64,000 nucleotides of DNA from Myxococcales bacterium (GTDB lineage Bacteria > Myxococcota_A > Polyangia > Polyangiales > Ga0077539): contig JAEUKI010000094.1 of the NCBI GenBank assembly GCA_016793325.1, forward strand, positions 62,001-126,000, read 5' to 3'. Below the pieces are notes generated by a model. The model did not search any database, was not told where the DNA came from, and worked only from the letters and a program-made list of their open reading frames with translations. This document shows positions 38,478-48,782 of this stretch, in pieces (within the stretch, counting starts at the first letter, position 1; each line of letters starts with the position of its first letter). The position numbers were made by a program, and so were the translations under genes.

Positions 38478-39053
38478 TCAGTGCGCGCCGCCGTGCGCCG
38501 CTGGCGCCGTCGCGGCCGCCGGAGCGGCTGGAGCAGTCGGAGCGGTGGGGGCGGTCGGAGCCGTCGCGGGCGCAGTCGCGGGCGCCGTCGTCGGCGCTGC
38601 GGTCGGAGCCGTCGCGGGCGCAGCGCTCGCGTCGCCCACCACGGGAGCGCCACCGTCACCGAGCGTCGCAGGGTCCACCGGGGGCGGCGGAGGCGGCGGC
38701 TCGGTCAGGGGAATCTCTTGCGGAAGCGGCTGCGAGTTCTGCATCCAGCCCGTGATCGCCGAGGTGTCCGTCGAAGCGCGCGGGCTCACGGCCGAGGGGC
38801 GCTGCCCCTGCGCGATCGCAGCCATCGCTTGATCGATCGGCATCGCGCCGCCGGACAAGCGTTGCTGCGAGCTCGCGCGCAGCTCGTTGAGCTGCCAGAT
38901 GCCGCGCGTCGCTACCTTCAACGCCATTTCGTGGTCGTGCATCATGTCGTAGTACGAGACCAGCCCGTACCGGACGAGCACCACGCTGACGACCACGAAC
39001 ACGGCAAGTCCCGTGATCAGGCCCGTCTTCGGCTCGCTCTTGTCGTACGCCAT
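38478..39053 (-). CDS. Small membrane protein of the ACIII-oxidase cluster
   Basis: A 191-residue protein with one membrane helix near the N-terminus (about 11-30, GLITGLAVFVVVSVVLVRYG), an amphipathic stretch, then a Pro-rich segment (PLTEPPPPPPPVDP) and an Ala/Pro/Thr repeat tail ending in HGGAH. It lies between actF and the SCO gene, in the position of unnamed small membrane proteins in other alternative complex III clusters. It may help assemble the complex, but no family is recognised. Confidence 0.7.
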   Translation of the reverse strand: MAYDKSEPKTGLITGLAVFVVVSVVLVRYGLVSYYDMMHDHEMALKVATRGIWQLNELRASSQQRLSGGAMPIDQAMAAIAQGQRPSAVSPRASTDTSAITGWMQNSQPLPQEIPLTEPPPPPPPVDPATLGDGGAPVVGDASAAPATAPTAAPTTAPATAPATAPTAPTAPTAPAAPAAATAPAAHGGAH

Positions 39054-39066
39054 CGTCTGGTTTCCT

Positions 39067-40470
39067 TCAGTTCGAGTGGTGCTTCGAGCGCTCGAGGCGC
39101 GGGTCGGACACCGGGATGAGCTTGTGCTGCGTCATGAGCTTGAACACCATCGCGAGGTACACGCCGCCGACGGCGAGCAAGCTCACGAGGTCCATCCAGC
39201 TCACGGGCAACGAGTGATGCGCCTCGGCGCCGTGCGACGCCGCGGCTTGTGCGCCGTGCGCGCCCGCCTTGAACATCGGGAGAACGAGCCAGTAGTACTC
39301 GACCACGTGCATCACGAGCAGCGTGATGGCGCCGAGCGCGAGGAGGTTCATCCGTCGCTTGACGTTGCGAGACATCAAGAAGACGAACGGGATCGCGAAG
39401 TGCAGCACGGCGAGCGACATCGTCACGGGCTGCCACGCGGGGTTCTCGTTCCAACGCGCGTGGTAGAAGACCGTCTCTTCGGGGATGCTCGCGTACCAGA
39501 TCAAGAAGAACTGGCTGAAGCACACGTACGCCCAGAAGCAGTTGAACCCGAACATGAGCTTGCCCATGTCGTGGAAGTGCTCGATGTTGACCGCATCGCC
39601 GATGTAGCCGGCCTTCTTCAAGCCGAGCCCCGTCAGGATCAACGCGGCCATCGCCGCGACGAGGCCGCCCGCGAAGATCGTCACGCCGAAGATCGTCGAG
39701 TACCAAGCGGGCTCGAGCGCCATCAGCCAGTCGAACGACGCGAACGTCAGCGTCAGCGCGAGAAGCGCGATCGACCACGGCGCCGAGCGCGCCATCGCCA
39801 CGGTGACCTTCTTGTCCTTGCTCTTGTCCTGACCGGTCGAGAGCTTGAAGAAGCGCCACGACAGCCAACCCCAAACGAACAGGTAGATCGCCTGACGAAT
39901 GAAGAAGAACGTCTTGTCGAACCAGAGCTTCTTCTTCTCGAGGGTCTGGTGGTGGACGTTGTGGAGGCCGCGCGTCTCGAGCTCGTGCAGGCTCGGTCGC
40001 TCGCCGTGGCCCGCTTGCTCGCCATGACCGGCTTGTTGACCGTGCTCACCGTGGCCCGCTTGCTGCGCGCCGTGGCCCGCCTGCGCGGTCGCGCCGTGCG
40101 ACGAAGCGTGCCCGTAGTGCTCCCACTGCGGAAAGTGCTGCATCAGCGCGAACAGCGGCAGAAACAGCACGATGAGCGCGGGGATGCCGCCCATGAAGAA
40201 CTCCGCCGTGCGCCGGATGCCAACGCTCCAGTGCGCCGCGGAGATGTGCTGAATCACCACGAAGAAGAGCGTCCCGATCCCGAGGGTCAGAAACGCCATG
40301 AACGCGAAGAGGTACGAGAACGCGAGCCGCTTCGGGTCCGACGCGAATCCCGCGCCGACGCCCGCGAGGCCAAGAGCACCCACGGCCGCGGCGATCTTCC
40401 ACGCCGAGGACCAGGGGCCGTTGCTGTCGATCTCGAGCTTGCCTTCGCTCTTGTGCGATGTGGCGCTCAC
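39067..40470 (-). CDS. actF: Alternative complex III, membrane subunit ActF
   Basis: A 467-residue integral membrane protein (about ten helices) of the ActF/NrfD-related family. A His/Gly/Gln-rich insert of about 55 residues (about 115-170, repeated GHGEQAGHG-type units) lies between helices 3 and 4. It starts at GTG 40470, overlapping the actE stop by GTGA. In characterised ACIII, ActC and ActF flank the quinol site and form candidate proton paths. Confidence 0.9.
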   Translation of the reverse strand: MSATSHKSEGKLEIDSNGPWSSAWKIAAAVGALGLAGVGAGFASDPKRLAFSYLFAFMAFLTLGIGTLFFVVIQHISAAHWSVGIRRTAEFFMGGIPALIVLFLPLFALMQHFPQWEHYGHASSHGATAQAGHGAQQAGHGEHGQQAGHGEQAGHGERPSLHELETRGLHNVHHQTLEKKKLWFDKTFFFIRQAIYLFVWGWLSWRFFKLSTGQDKSKDKKVTVAMARSAPWSIALLALTLTFASFDWLMALEPAWYSTIFGVTIFAGGLVAAMAALILTGLGLKKAGYIGDAVNIEHFHDMGKLMFGFNCFWAYVCFSQFFLIWYASIPEETVFYHARWNENPAWQPVTMSLAVLHFAIPFVFLMSRNVKRRMNLLALGAITLLVMHVVEYYWLVLPMFKAGAHGAQAAASHGAEAHHSLPVSWMDLVSLLAVGGVYLAMVFKLMTQHKLIPVSDPRLERSKHHSN

Positions 40471-41117
40471 GGGTTCGCTCCTGCGTTGGCCTGGCTGAGC
40501 TGCAGCGCGCGAACGTACGCGACGATGGCCCAGCGATCATAAGTGGGGATCTGCGCGGCGTATCCGGGCATGTTTCGGATGCCGTTGCGAATGGTGGCGT
40601 ACAGCTGCCCGTCCGGCGTGTGGCGGATGCGGTCATCGTGCAGCGACGAGGGCTGCGGGTACTGGTAGCCCGAGATCCTCGAGCGCAAGTACACGATGCC
40701 CTGGCCGTCGCCGACGGTCCCGTGGCAGGGCGTGCAGTAGATGTTGAAGCGCTCGCGGCCCCGAGCCACCGCGCCCTCCATGCCCTCGACCCAACGTCCG
40801 TCGTTGGTGCGGTGGCGGAGGTTCGCGATCGCCGCTTGGGGGATGCGCTCGACGTAGTTGCGCGTCCCGGGCTGCAGGCCGCTCTCGACCTCGGGGTCGA
40901 CGCCGCCTTGCTCCCTTGAAATCGTGTGCGCAGGGATCGGGCGCATGCTGCGTCCGTCCTGGAAGTACTGGCTCGAGTCCTGGGGCCGGTACTTCTCTTG
41001 ACGGTGCATGTTGCGGATCGGAACGATCGGCGGCAGCTCGCTCGGCCCGCCTCGGCACGCCGAGATCGGCATCGAGAGGAGCCCCGCGGCGATCAACTTG
41101 GAGATCGTCGGACGCAT
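40467..41117 (-). CDS. actE: Alternative complex III, monoheme cytochrome c subunit ActE
   Basis: A 216-residue lipoprotein cytochrome: signal peptide 'LIAAGLLSMPISAC', then a class I cytochrome c with one CTPCH heme site and a probable axial Met in 'IRNMPGYAAQIP'. In ACIII it hands electrons to the oxidase. Start ATG 41117 shares a base with actD's stop (TGATG) and has a strong GGAGGAGG upstream. The stop overlaps actF (GTGA). Confidence 0.9.
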   Translation of the reverse strand: MRPTISKLIAAGLLSMPISACRGGPSELPPIVPIRNMHRQEKYRPQDSSQYFQDGRSMRPIPAHTISREQGGVDPEVESGLQPGTRNYVERIPQAAIANLRHRTNDGRWVEGMEGAVARGRERFNIYCTPCHGTVGDGQGIVYLRSRISGYQYPQPSSLHDDRIRHTPDGQLYATIRNGIRNMPGYAAQIPTYDRWAIVAYVRALQLSQANAGANP

Positions 41118-41704
41118 CAGACCACCTCCTCCTCGATCACTTCGATGTGCGTCGCGTGCGCGTCCTCGAGGAGCTTGCGCGTCTTCTTCTCGTCGTACTT
41201 GGGGTCGTCCACTTCGATGCTCACGAAGAACCGATCGTCCGTCGCGCGCTCGAAGCGCTGCGAGAAGAAGATCGGGTGGTGGTGCCGAGGGAGCCGGTTG
41301 ATCCCGAACATCCCGAACACCGCGCCGAACGCGCTGAACAGAATGGTCAACTCGAACGCCACCGGCGCGACCGACGGGATCGACCACGGCGGCTTTCCAC
41401 CGATGATCAACGGGTAGTCGACGACGTTCATGTAGTAGATCATGCCGAGCGCGCTGCAGAAGCCCGTGAGGGCCATCGCAGCGACGATCCAGCCGAGCCG
41501 CGAGTCGGGCAGTCCCATCGCGCCGTCCATCCCGTGGATGGGAAAGGGCGTGTGGACGTCCCAACGCGTGAAGCCCGCGTCGCGGACCTTCTCGGCCGCG
41601 TGGAAGATCTTCGCCGTGGAGTCGAACTCCGCCAGCAGAAGGACGGGCTTCTTCTCGCCCGCGCTCTTCTTCTCGTTGTCGTGATCGTGATCGTGGCTGG
41701 CCAT
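41117..41704 (-). CDS. actD: Alternative complex III subunit ActD (DUF3341)
   Basis: A 195-residue membrane protein with two helices (about 70-90 and 110-130). N-terminus His/Asp-rich (ASHDHDHDNEKKSA) and a cytoplasmic 'LLAEFDSTAKIFHAAEKVRDAGF' segment, both typical of the DUF3341 family. It anchors beside ActC and ActF. It lies 9 bp after actC and overlaps actE. Confidence 0.9.
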   Translation of the reverse strand: MASHDHDHDNEKKSAGEKKPVLLLAEFDSTAKIFHAAEKVRDAGFTRWDVHTPFPIHGMDGAMGLPDSRLGWIVAAMALTGFCSALGMIYYMNVVDYPLIIGGKPPWSIPSVAPVAFELTILFSAFGAVFGMFGINRLPRHHHPIFFSQRFERATDDRFFVSIEVDDPKYDEKKTRKLLEDAHATHIEVIEEEVV

Positions 41705-41713
41705 GGTGCTCTC

Positions 41714-43201
41714 TCAGGCCTCCGCGCTCGACGCCTTGGACTCGCCGTCCTCAGCGTGGTCGTCGGACTTGTGGTCGTCGTCGTGGTGCTCGTCACCGTG
41801 CGAGCCGTGGTCACCGTGCGCCTCGAAGTGCGGGTCGGACTCGGGCAAAACGCCCTTGACCTCAGCGATCGCGATCGCGGGCAGCCATCGGATGAAGAGC
41901 AAGAAGAACGTGAAGAACAACCCGAACGAGCCGAGGTAGGTCATCACGTCGATCGGCGTGGGGTGGAAGTAACCCCACGACGAGGGGAGGAAGTCCCTGT
42001 GGAGCGAGGTCGCGATGATCACGAAGCGCTCGAACCACATGCCGATGTTCACGAAGATCGAGACCGCGTAGGACACCGGCACGTTGGTCCGCATGGACTT
42101 CACCCAGAAGATCTGCGGCGAAATCACGTTGCAGATGATCATCGACCAGTAGGCCCACGCGTAGGGGCCCTTCATGCGGCTGACGAAGAAGACGTAGCGC
42201 TCGTAGTCGTTGCCCGAGTACCACGCGATGAAGAACTCCATCGCGTACGCGTAGCCAACGATGCTCCCGGTCGCGAGGATGATCTTGTTCATGAACTCGA
42301 TGTGCTTGAGCGTGATCAAGCCGTGCAGCTTGAACACCGAGCGCACGACGAGCATGAGCGTCAGCACCATCGCGAACCCCGAGAAGATCGCGCCCGCGAC
42401 GAAGTACGGCGGGAAGATCGTCGTGTGCCACCCGGGGATGACCGACGTCGCGAAGTCGAACGAAACGACCGAGTGCACAGAGAGCACGAGCGGCGTCGAG
42501 ATCGCCGCGAGGATCATGTACGCACGCTCGTAGTTCTGCCAGTGACGGTTCGAGCCGCGCCACCCGAGGGCAAACGCGCCGTACGCCATGCGGCGGATCT
42601 TGTTCTTCGAGCGATCCCTGAGCGTCGCGAGGTCGGGGACGAGGCCCACGTACCAGAACAACAGCGAGACCGTGAAGTACGTGCTGACCGCGAACACGTC
42701 CCACAAGAGCGGGCTCTTGAAGTTCGGCCAGATCCCCATCGAGTTGGGGATCGGGAAGGGGTAGTACATCAGCCACACGCGGCCGACGTGGATGCCGGGG
42801 AACATCAACGCGCAGATGACGGCGAAGATGGTCATGGCCTCCGCCGCGCGGTTGATGCTCGTTCGCCACTTCTGGCGGAAGAGAAAGAGCACCGCGGAGA
42901 TGAGCGTCCCTGCGTGACCGATACCGACCCACCACACGAAGTTGGTGATGTCCCACGCCCACGAGATGGGCTGGTTGTTGCCCCAGGCGCCGATGCCCTT
43001 CCAGAACAGGTAGGCGAGCGTCAGGCCGAGGGCCCCGAGCAAGCTGACGGCGATGAGAAACATCACCCACCAGCCGCGCGGAGCGGGGTTTTCAGTCACC
43101 TTCGCGACATCATCGGTGATCCGATGAAAGTCGTACTCGGGGGCCGCGAGCGCGACCTCGTTGATCTCCTTGATCGGAGCGTTCGGGTTGGCGGAGCTCA
43201 T
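41714..43201 (-). CDS. actC: Alternative complex III, NrfD-like quinol-binding subunit ActC
   Basis: A 495-residue integral membrane protein of the NrfD/PsrC family with about ten helices. '[23 protein letters not shown]' and '[18 protein letters not shown]' are the conserved loops near the quinol site in ActC. The C-terminus is a His/Asp-rich tail ([20 protein letters not shown]). ATG 43201 overlaps the actB stop (ATGA). Confidence 0.93.
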   Translation of the reverse strand: MSSANPNAPIKEINEVALAAPEYDFHRITDDVAKVTENPAPRGWWVMFLIAVSLLGALGLTLAYLFWKGIGAWGNNQPISWAWDITNFVWWVGIGHAGTLISAVLFLFRQKWRTSINRAAEAMTIFAVICALMFPGIHVGRVWLMYYPFPIPNSMGIWPNFKSPLLWDVFAVSTYFTVSLLFWYVGLVPDLATLRDRSKNKIRRMAYGAFALGWRGSNRHWQNYERAYMILAAISTPLVLSVHSVVSFDFATSVIPGWHTTIFPPYFVAGAIFSGFAMVLTLMLVVRSVFKLHGLITLKHIEFMNKIILATGSIVGYAYAMEFFIAWYSGNDYERYVFFVSRMKGPYAWAYWSMIICNVISPQIFWVKSMRTNVPVSYAVSIFVNIGMWFERFVIIATSLHRDFLPSSWGYFHPTPIDVMTYLGSFGLFFTFFLLFIRWLPAIAIAEVKGVLPESDPHFEAHGDHGSHGDEHHDDDHKSDDHAEDGESKASSAEA

Positions 43202-46200
43202 CCGTGCATCTCCGGATTGGGATTGCGGATCTTGGCCAGGAAGGTCGTGCGCGGCTGCGTCCCGAGCTCGGCGAGGAGCTGGTAGCGGCGATCGGTGCGC
43301 ATCAGGCGATGGACCGCGCTCTCGCGGTCGTTCATGTCACCGAAGACGATCGCACCCGTGGGGCACGTCTGCTGGCAGGCGGTCTGGATCTCTCCGTCAC
43401 GCACCGTTCGGTACTCGTTCTTCGCGTGGATCTTCGCGGTCTGGATGCGCTGCACGCAGTACGTGCACTTCTCCATCACGCCGCGGAAGCGCACGGTGAC
43501 GTTCGGGTTGTGCTGCATGCGCACGGTCTCGGGAACGTCCGCGTCCTTCGGCTGGTACACGCTGTCATTGTGGAAGTTCAGGTAGTTGAACCGCCGCACC
43601 TTGTAGGGGCAGTTGTTCGAGCAGTACCTGGTTCCGATGCAGCGGTTGTACGCCATGTCGTTCAAGCCCTCGGGGCTGTGCGCCGTGGCGTTGACCGGGC
43701 ACACGTTCTCGCAGGGGGCTTCTTCGCACTGCACGCACGCGACGGGCTGCACGGCCATCATCGGGTCCGAGTCGAGCACCGCTCCGTCCTCGTCCGATGG
43801 AAAGCCGTCCGCTCCGACGCGCGGGCTCACGAAGTAACGATCGAGGCGCAGCCAGAGCATCTCGCGGCCGCGAGCGACTTGCTCCTTGCCGACGCACGGG
43901 ATGTTGTTCTCCGACTGGCACGCGACGATGCACGCGCTGCAGCCCGTGCACGCCGTGAGGTCCACGACGAGGCCCCACTTGTAGCCGTTGTACTCGACCT
44001 CGCGCCACAGCGGCAGCGTGCGCGGCGTGGGCGTGCGCATCGCGGGGAAGCGCGGGTTCTCTTTGTACTTGGCGAGCGTCGTCTCGACCGCGAGCGGGCG
44101 ATCCACCATGCGGTGGTGCTCTTGCGTGTGCGAGAGCGGGTAGCGCTCGCCCGACTTGCGGATCGAACCGTCCGCGAACCAGAAGTTCTCGTGCGAGCGA
44201 ACGGTCGTGACGTTGAAGCCCTTGCCGTCACCCACGCGACCGGCGGCCGTGCGGCCCCAGCCGAGCGGGAGCGACACGCTGTAGTCCGCCTGTCCCGGCG
44301 CGACCCACGCGACGATCGTCACCTTCTTGTCGCCGACGGTGACCTCGATCTTGTCGCCGCTGGTGATGCCCTTGTCGCGCGCGAGCTTCGGAGACACGAG
44401 CGCCGCGTTGTCCCAGGTGATCTTGGTCACCGGGTCCGGCAGCTCCGCGAGCCACGCGTTGTTCGCGCCGCGGCCGTCGAGCATCTTCGCGTCCGTGGTG
44501 AACACGATTTCAACTCGCTCGGCCGTGGGCGCTGCGCCCGCGCGTCCGCGAGCCGCGGTCACCGCCGCGCCGACCTCGGCGCTGCGCATCGCGACGCCCT
44601 CGAGCGCGCGCCCCGCAGACTCGGGAACGACGCCGCTCGTGAGCGCGCGCCGCCACTTCGTCTCGGCCGCGACCGTCCACGGACGGCCATCGATGAACGT
44701 CTGGCGCACGATGTCGTGCCCCGAGCGCGGTCCCTCAGCGAGGATCTGCGCGAGGAGCTCGATCTCGCTTCGGCCCGCGAAGAGCGGCTCGATCAGCGGC
44801 TGCTGGATCGCGACGGTCCCGTCGAGCGCCTTCTGATCGCCCCACGTCTCGAGGTAGTGCGCGAGCGGCATGCAGAGCTTGCTCTCGGCGCACGTCTCGT
44901 CGTGAAAGAGCGTGGCGTGCAGGACGTTGCGGATCCCGCGGATCTTCTCGCCGAGCGAGAGCGACGCGGGCGCGTCGTACACGGGGTTTCCGCCGAGGAT
45001 GATCAGCGTCTGCACCGAGCCCGCTTCGTTGGCGAGCGCGGCGAGGTCCGTGACGGCGTCGCCTTCGTCCGCGTCGGTGCTCGGGAAGAGCTTGACCGTG
45101 CGGCCGATGTTCGTGAGCGCCGCGTTGATTACGTGTGCGAGCGCGTGGGCCGCGGCGGGCTGCCGCGAGCCGACGATCACCACGCTCTCGCCGCGCGCGG
45201 CGAGCAGGTCCGCGGCGACCGCGTCCACCCAGTACGCAGGGACGCCCGCGGGCGCATCACCGCCGAGCGACGAGGGAAGACCCAACGAGCTCTCGCGCGC
45301 CAGGCGCCCTGCCAGCGCTTGCAGGTACGCGAGCGCGTCGCGCCCCGGCAGACGAAGGCGGTGGTCCGCCGTTCCGCCGGTGACGGTCATGGAGGGCTCG
45401 ACCACGTAGAGGCGCGACATGTCGCGGTCCTCTGCGCTCTGCATCTTGCGGCGCGAGGACCACGCCTTCGCGTGGCGCACCATGCCCGGCTCGGTCCCGA
45501 GGAAGTCCGAGTCGACCGACAGGACGACCTTCGCGTTCTCGAGCGCGTACACGACGTTCGCGGGTTGTCCCGCGGCGATCTTCGCGCCCTCGCGGACGTT
45601 GCTCGTCGAGCACGCGTCCCACGTGTAGAACTTCGCCCGCGGGAACTTCTCCTTGAGCTTCGCGCGCAGCCGCAAGAACGACGGCGACACCGACGGCTGC
45701 GCGAGGAAGCGAAGCCCCTCGCCGCCGTTCGCGCGATGCGGGGCGATCATCTCTTCGAGCGCGTGGTCGAACTCGTCCCAGCTCTTGTTGGCGAAGCCCG
45801 CGTGCGACGAGCCGTGCGATCCGTGCGCGCCGTGCCCCGCAGGAGCGCTGCCAGCGCCCTCGCTCTTGGCCATCGGCGAGCGCATGCGATCGGGGTCGTA
45901 CAGATCCAAGACGCTCGCTTGTCCGCGGAGGGACACTGCGCCGAGCGAGCCCGAGTGATCGGGATTTCCTTCGATCTTCGTCGGGCGTCCCGTGTGGCTC
46001 TCGACGAGCAGACCCACGGCGTCACCGCGATCGACCCACACGGACGTGTAGTGATTCGCGACGCCGATGTTCACGTCGTTGGGCATCCGCGCGTACGGCA
46101 GGATGGGCTCGACCGGACGGCGGCAGCCCGAGAGCGTCGCGAGGCCGATCGACGCGCCCATGATCCCGAGGAAGTTTCGGCGCGAGTGATCGTCGGTCGG

Positions 46201-46386
46201 GCCGAAGGAGTCTCCTTCGCCGAACTCGCTATCCACTGCATCGCGGACGCGCTTTTCGTACGCGGCCTTCGCGTCGGGAGCGCTCGCGCTCTGCCCTTCG
46301 AGGTCCTCGATGCTGGCCCAGTAGCGCGGCGCGTCCGGCGCGTCGTCCGAGTACTTTGCGAAGCTATACGGTTGTCGCTTGCTCAT
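43198..46386 (-). CDS. actB: Alternative complex III, iron-sulfur/molybdopterin-like subunit ActB
   Basis: A 1062-residue Tat-exported protein (SRRNFLGIM at 68-76, then a Cys at 88). Residues about 90-780 are a molybdopterin-oxidoreductase fold without evident cofactor ligands (ActB1), with a His/Ser-rich insert near 165. Residues about 780-1062 are a four-cluster ferredoxin domain (ActB2): '[11 protein letters not shown]', '[13 protein letters not shown]', 'YCSNNCPYK', 'CTYC' and 'CQQTCP'. Fusion of B1 and B2 is the common form of ACIII. ATG 46386 overlaps the actA stop by ATGA. Confidence 0.95.
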   Translation of the reverse strand: MSKRQPYSFAKYSDDAPDAPRYWASIEDLEGQSASAPDAKAAYEKRVRDAVDSEFGEGDSFGPTDDHSRRNFLGIMGASIGLATLSGCRRPVEPILPYARMPNDVNIGVANHYTSVWVDRGDAVGLLVESHTGRPTKIEGNPDHSGSLGAVSLRGQASVLDLYDPDRMRSPMAKSEGAGSAPAGHGAHGSHGSSHAGFANKSWDEFDHALEEMIAPHRANGGEGLRFLAQPSVSPSFLRLRAKLKEKFPRAKFYTWDACSTSNVREGAKIAAGQPANVVYALENAKVVLSVDSDFLGTEPGMVRHAKAWSSRRKMQSAEDRDMSRLYVVEPSMTVTGGTADHRLRLPGRDALAYLQALAGRLARESSLGLPSSLGGDAPAGVPAYWVDAVAADLLAARGESVVIVGSRQPAAAHALAHVINAALTNIGRTVKLFPSTDADEGDAVTDLAALANEAGSVQTLIILGGNPVYDAPASLSLGEKIRGIRNVLHATLFHDETCAESKLCMPLAHYLETWGDQKALDGTVAIQQPLIEPLFAGRSEIELLAQILAEGPRSGHDIVRQTFIDGRPWTVAAETKWRRALTSGVVPESAGRALEGVAMRSAEVGAAVTAARGRAGAAPTAERVEIVFTTDAKMLDGRGANNAWLAELPDPVTKITWDNAALVSPKLARDKGITSGDKIEVTVGDKKVTIVAWVAPGQADYSVSLPLGWGRTAAGRVGDGKGFNVTTVRSHENFWFADGSIRKSGERYPLSHTQEHHRMVDRPLAVETTLAKYKENPRFPAMRTPTPRTLPLWREVEYNGYKWGLVVDLTACTGCSACIVACQSENNIPCVGKEQVARGREMLWLRLDRYFVSPRVGADGFPSDEDGAVLDSDPMMAVQPVACVQCEEAPCENVCPVNATAHSPEGLNDMAYNRCIGTRYCSNNCPYKVRRFNYLNFHNDSVYQPKDADVPETVRMQHNPNVTVRFRGVMEKCTYCVQRIQTAKIHAKNEYRTVRDGEIQTACQQTCPTGAIVFGDMNDRESAVHRLMRTDRRYQLLAELGTQPRTTFLAKIRNPNPEMHG

Positions 46387-47012
46387 CGGTGGCACCCCGA
46401 GCAGTTCTGAGGAGGCTCGACCCTGCGCTGCGGCTGGACCTGCTGCGCGGGATCGGGACGCCATTCCATGTTCGTGATCTGGTCCCGCGGCCTGAGGTTG
46501 GGCCCAGGATTTCTGTGGCAGTCGAGGCACCAGCTCATGCTGAGCGGCTGGTCCTGACGGACGATGTCCATCTGATCGATCCGCCCGTGGCAGGTCGAGC
46601 AACCGACGCCCGCAGAGATGTGCACGCTGTGGTCGAAGTACGCGTGATCCGGGAGGCGATGAATACGCACCCACGGAATCGACTGACCTGTGCGCCAACT
46701 CTCGCGTACGGGCGCGAGTCGCGCGCTGTCCGTACGCACCAGCGAGTGGCAGTTCATGCAGGTCTGCGTCGGGGGAATCATGGCTTCTCCCGAGCGTTCG
46801 ACGTTGGAGTGACAGTACCTGCAGTCCATCCCCATGATGCCGGCGTGAAGCCGGTGGCTATAGGGCACCGGCTGCCGGGGCGCATACCCAACCTGGAGGT
46901 GCTTCGGCGTGCCGTAATACCAAAAGCCGCCGACGACGCCTCCTCCGAGGAGGGCTGCGCCCACGGCCACCACCGCGGGGAGCTTGTTGAGTGAACGTGG
47001 GAAGATCTGCAT
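46383..47012 (-). CDS. actA: Alternative complex III, pentaheme cytochrome c subunit ActA
   Basis: A 209-residue pentaheme cytochrome: one N-terminal membrane helix (about 13-31) and five CxxCH sites (CRYCH, CMNCH, CSTCH, CLDCH, CSGCH). It should take electrons from ActB and pass them to ActE. ATG 47012 is chosen; an in-frame GTG at 47042 would add ten residues. It starts the respiratory cluster; a perfect palindrome lies 53 bp upstream. Confidence 0.93.
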   Translation of the reverse strand: MQIFPRSLNKLPAVVAVGAALLGGGVVGGFWYYGTPKHLQVGYAPRQPVPYSHRLHAGIMGMDCRYCHSNVERSGEAMIPPTQTCMNCHSLVRTDSARLAPVRESWRTGQSIPWVRIHRLPDHAYFDHSVHISAGVGCSTCHGRIDQMDIVRQDQPLSMSWCLDCHRNPGPNLRPRDQITNMEWRPDPAQQVQPQRRVEPPQNCSGCHR

Positions 47013-47064
47013 GGTGGGGCTGGTTCGTTGTTCAGGAACCACTTAGAGAGCGCCTTCGGTCCGA

Positions 47065-47078
47065 GCTCACTAGTGAGC
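47065..47078. promoter_or_regulatory. 14-bp palindrome upstream of actA
   Basis: GCTCACTAGTGAGC is a perfect palindrome 53 bp before the actA start codon and 44 bp downstream of the preceding gene's stop. It could be an operator for the respiratory operon or part of a stem. No regulator is known. Confidence 0.4.
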
Positions 47079-47121
47079 GCGGCGCGCGAGTGCGCGGCCA
47101 CTTGACGATCGCTTCACAAGC

Positions 47122-47643
47122 TCAACGACCAGTGATCAGTCGTCGGGCCTCTTCAGCGTGGGATGGACAGTCACGAGCGAGGAGCGTGAGCTCCACGCGC
47201 CCGTCCTCGCGGGCGTGTCGCCGGAGGACGGTTGCGGTTGATACCTCAAGTGCGTCGCCGTGCGTAGAGGGATCTCTCGAATCGAGCACAGCGCGCACTG
47301 CCATCAGCTGCGCATTGTGAAACTCGAATCGAAAGCTCCGTCCAGAACCGCGCCATTCGAGCGCGGTCTCTCCGCTCGAATCGACTCGCCACTGCGAAGG
47401 GCCTGCCGAAGGCGGCGCAAACGTTGCGCGCACATCGGCTGGGGTCATTCCAAGGCGAACGCGAAATGCAGAGAGCGCGTCGCGCTCACGAGAGAGCTTC
47501 GACGACGCGACGGCGAAGACGATCCCCGCGACGGCGACCGGGACGATCGACGCAGCGACCACCGCTCGAAGCGAGCGGCTCGACCAAATCGATTGGCCCG
47601 TCGTCGACGTTGCAGTGGTTGTCGCTGTGGCTCGCGCGGTCAT
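47122..47643 (-). CDS. Hypothetical membrane-anchored protein
   Basis: A 173-residue protein. A Thr/Ala-rich start, then one membrane helix (about 26-46, RAVVAASIVPVAVAGIVFAVA), and a periplasmic domain of about 120 residues ('LGMTPADVRATF' and 'FEFHNAQLMAVRAVLDSRD'). Family unknown. The 208 bp upstream, 47644-47851, hold no gene and no clear motif beyond a short A-run (gaaaaaag). Confidence 0.6.
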   Translation of the reverse strand: MTARATATTTATSTTGQSIWSSRSLRAVVAASIVPVAVAGIVFAVASSKLSRERDALSAFRVRLGMTPADVRATFAPPSAGPSQWRVDSSGETALEWRGSGRSFRFEFHNAQLMAVRAVLDSRDPSTHGDALEVSTATVLRRHAREDGRVELTLLARDCPSHAEEARRLITGR

Positions 47644-47851
47644 CGAAGCATCAGGGCGTCGGTAGGGCCATGCGCCGCGCCGCCAAGAGAGCGCCGCACG
47701 ATGGTCGAAAAAAGCGCGCGCCTCTTCCGACGAATCGTCCCATCCGTCAACTACCGCGTCGCCTCCGCGAGGACCGCCGCCCCCGTCGGCGCCCCGCGAG
47801 CGCTATTGAATACAGAACACCAATTCGAGCAACCGCCCTGCAGTTCGCCTG

Positions 47852-48541
47852 CTAAAACGCGATCGAGTAGCCCGCGATCGGCGCGAACGCCGGCGCCATC
47901 GCGAAGCGATCGTGCGCGCTCGCGTTCATCAGCGCGACGCGGCGACTCCGAAGCGCGTCGACGGAAGACAGCCACACCTGGGGACGAACCGACGCGCCCT
48001 CGGACCGCGCGAGGCCAACGATGCTCGGGATCATCGCCCCGAGCCCGCAGAGAAAGAGAGACCCCGCGGCGAAGCCGAGAAAACCCGCGCCGAGGCCTCC
48101 GCCGACGCCTCCCGAGCGCCCGGACTCAGCGGCCCAGCTCGCGACGAATCCGCCGAACACCGTCAGCCCTGCGCCGCCGACGAGCAGCAAGATCCATCCG
48201 ACGCCGACGCTCGCGCGGCGAACCACGAACCGATTCGTGCGCGCAGCTTCGACCCCGATCGACTGCGAAAGCTCGAAGGGGCGTCGCACTTCGACCGTGT
48301 ATCGCCCGGGCGCAAGCTCGAGCTCGCAGCGGGTCTGGCACTCGCGTACGGGGTTGCGTCGTTGGTCGAAGATCGCGAGCGAAGCGCGTTCGCCCTCCAT
48401 GTCCACCACCAAGACGGTGGGTTCGGCGGGCCGGACCTGGATGGGCGCGATCGTCAGGCCCGCCTCGGTCTGCGCCGCGGACGACGCGCTCGTGGCGATC
48501 ACTGATGAAAACGCGACGACAGCTGCTGCGAGTCGGTTCAT
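47852..48541 (-). CDS. PEGA-like envelope protein with membrane helices
   Basis: A 229-residue exported protein. Signal peptide (MNRLAAAVVAFSSVIATSASSA), then a beta-rich domain ('CELELAPGRYTVEVRRPFEL') like PEGA domains, which in myxobacteria follow surface-protein signals. Then two membrane-helix-like segments (about 120-140 and 155-180, GGAGLTVFGGFVASW and GFLGFAAGSLFLCGLGAMI). The family name is by eye. ATG 48541 is chosen for the good signal peptide. Confidence 0.65.
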   Translation of the reverse strand: MNRLAAAVVAFSSVIATSASSAAQTEAGLTIAPIQVRPAEPTVLVVDMEGERASLAIFDQRRNPVRECQTRCELELAPGRYTVEVRRPFELSQSIGVEAARTNRFVVRRASVGVGWILLLVGGAGLTVFGGFVASWAAESGRSGGVGGGLGAGFLGFAAGSLFLCGLGAMIPSIVGLARSEGASVRPQVWLSSVDALRSRRVALMNASAHDRFAMAPAFAPIAGYSIAF

Positions 48542-48782
48542 AGACGCGGACGATCCAGCAACCGCTGTGCCCGCGAGAATCTCACGGACGACGAGCAATC
48601 TGTGGCGCCCGCAGCACATTCGACGCCGCGAGCTGTGCCGCGACAGCCCAGCGAAGCGTGATGGTGCGTCACGCGCGCGACACCTGCGAACGAACGATCG
48701 CACAAGCCGCGCGGCATTGACGGGCGAAACGCTCGCAAGGTAACAGCACGCACACTTCTCCCTCACGCAGGAGCGTTGCGAC

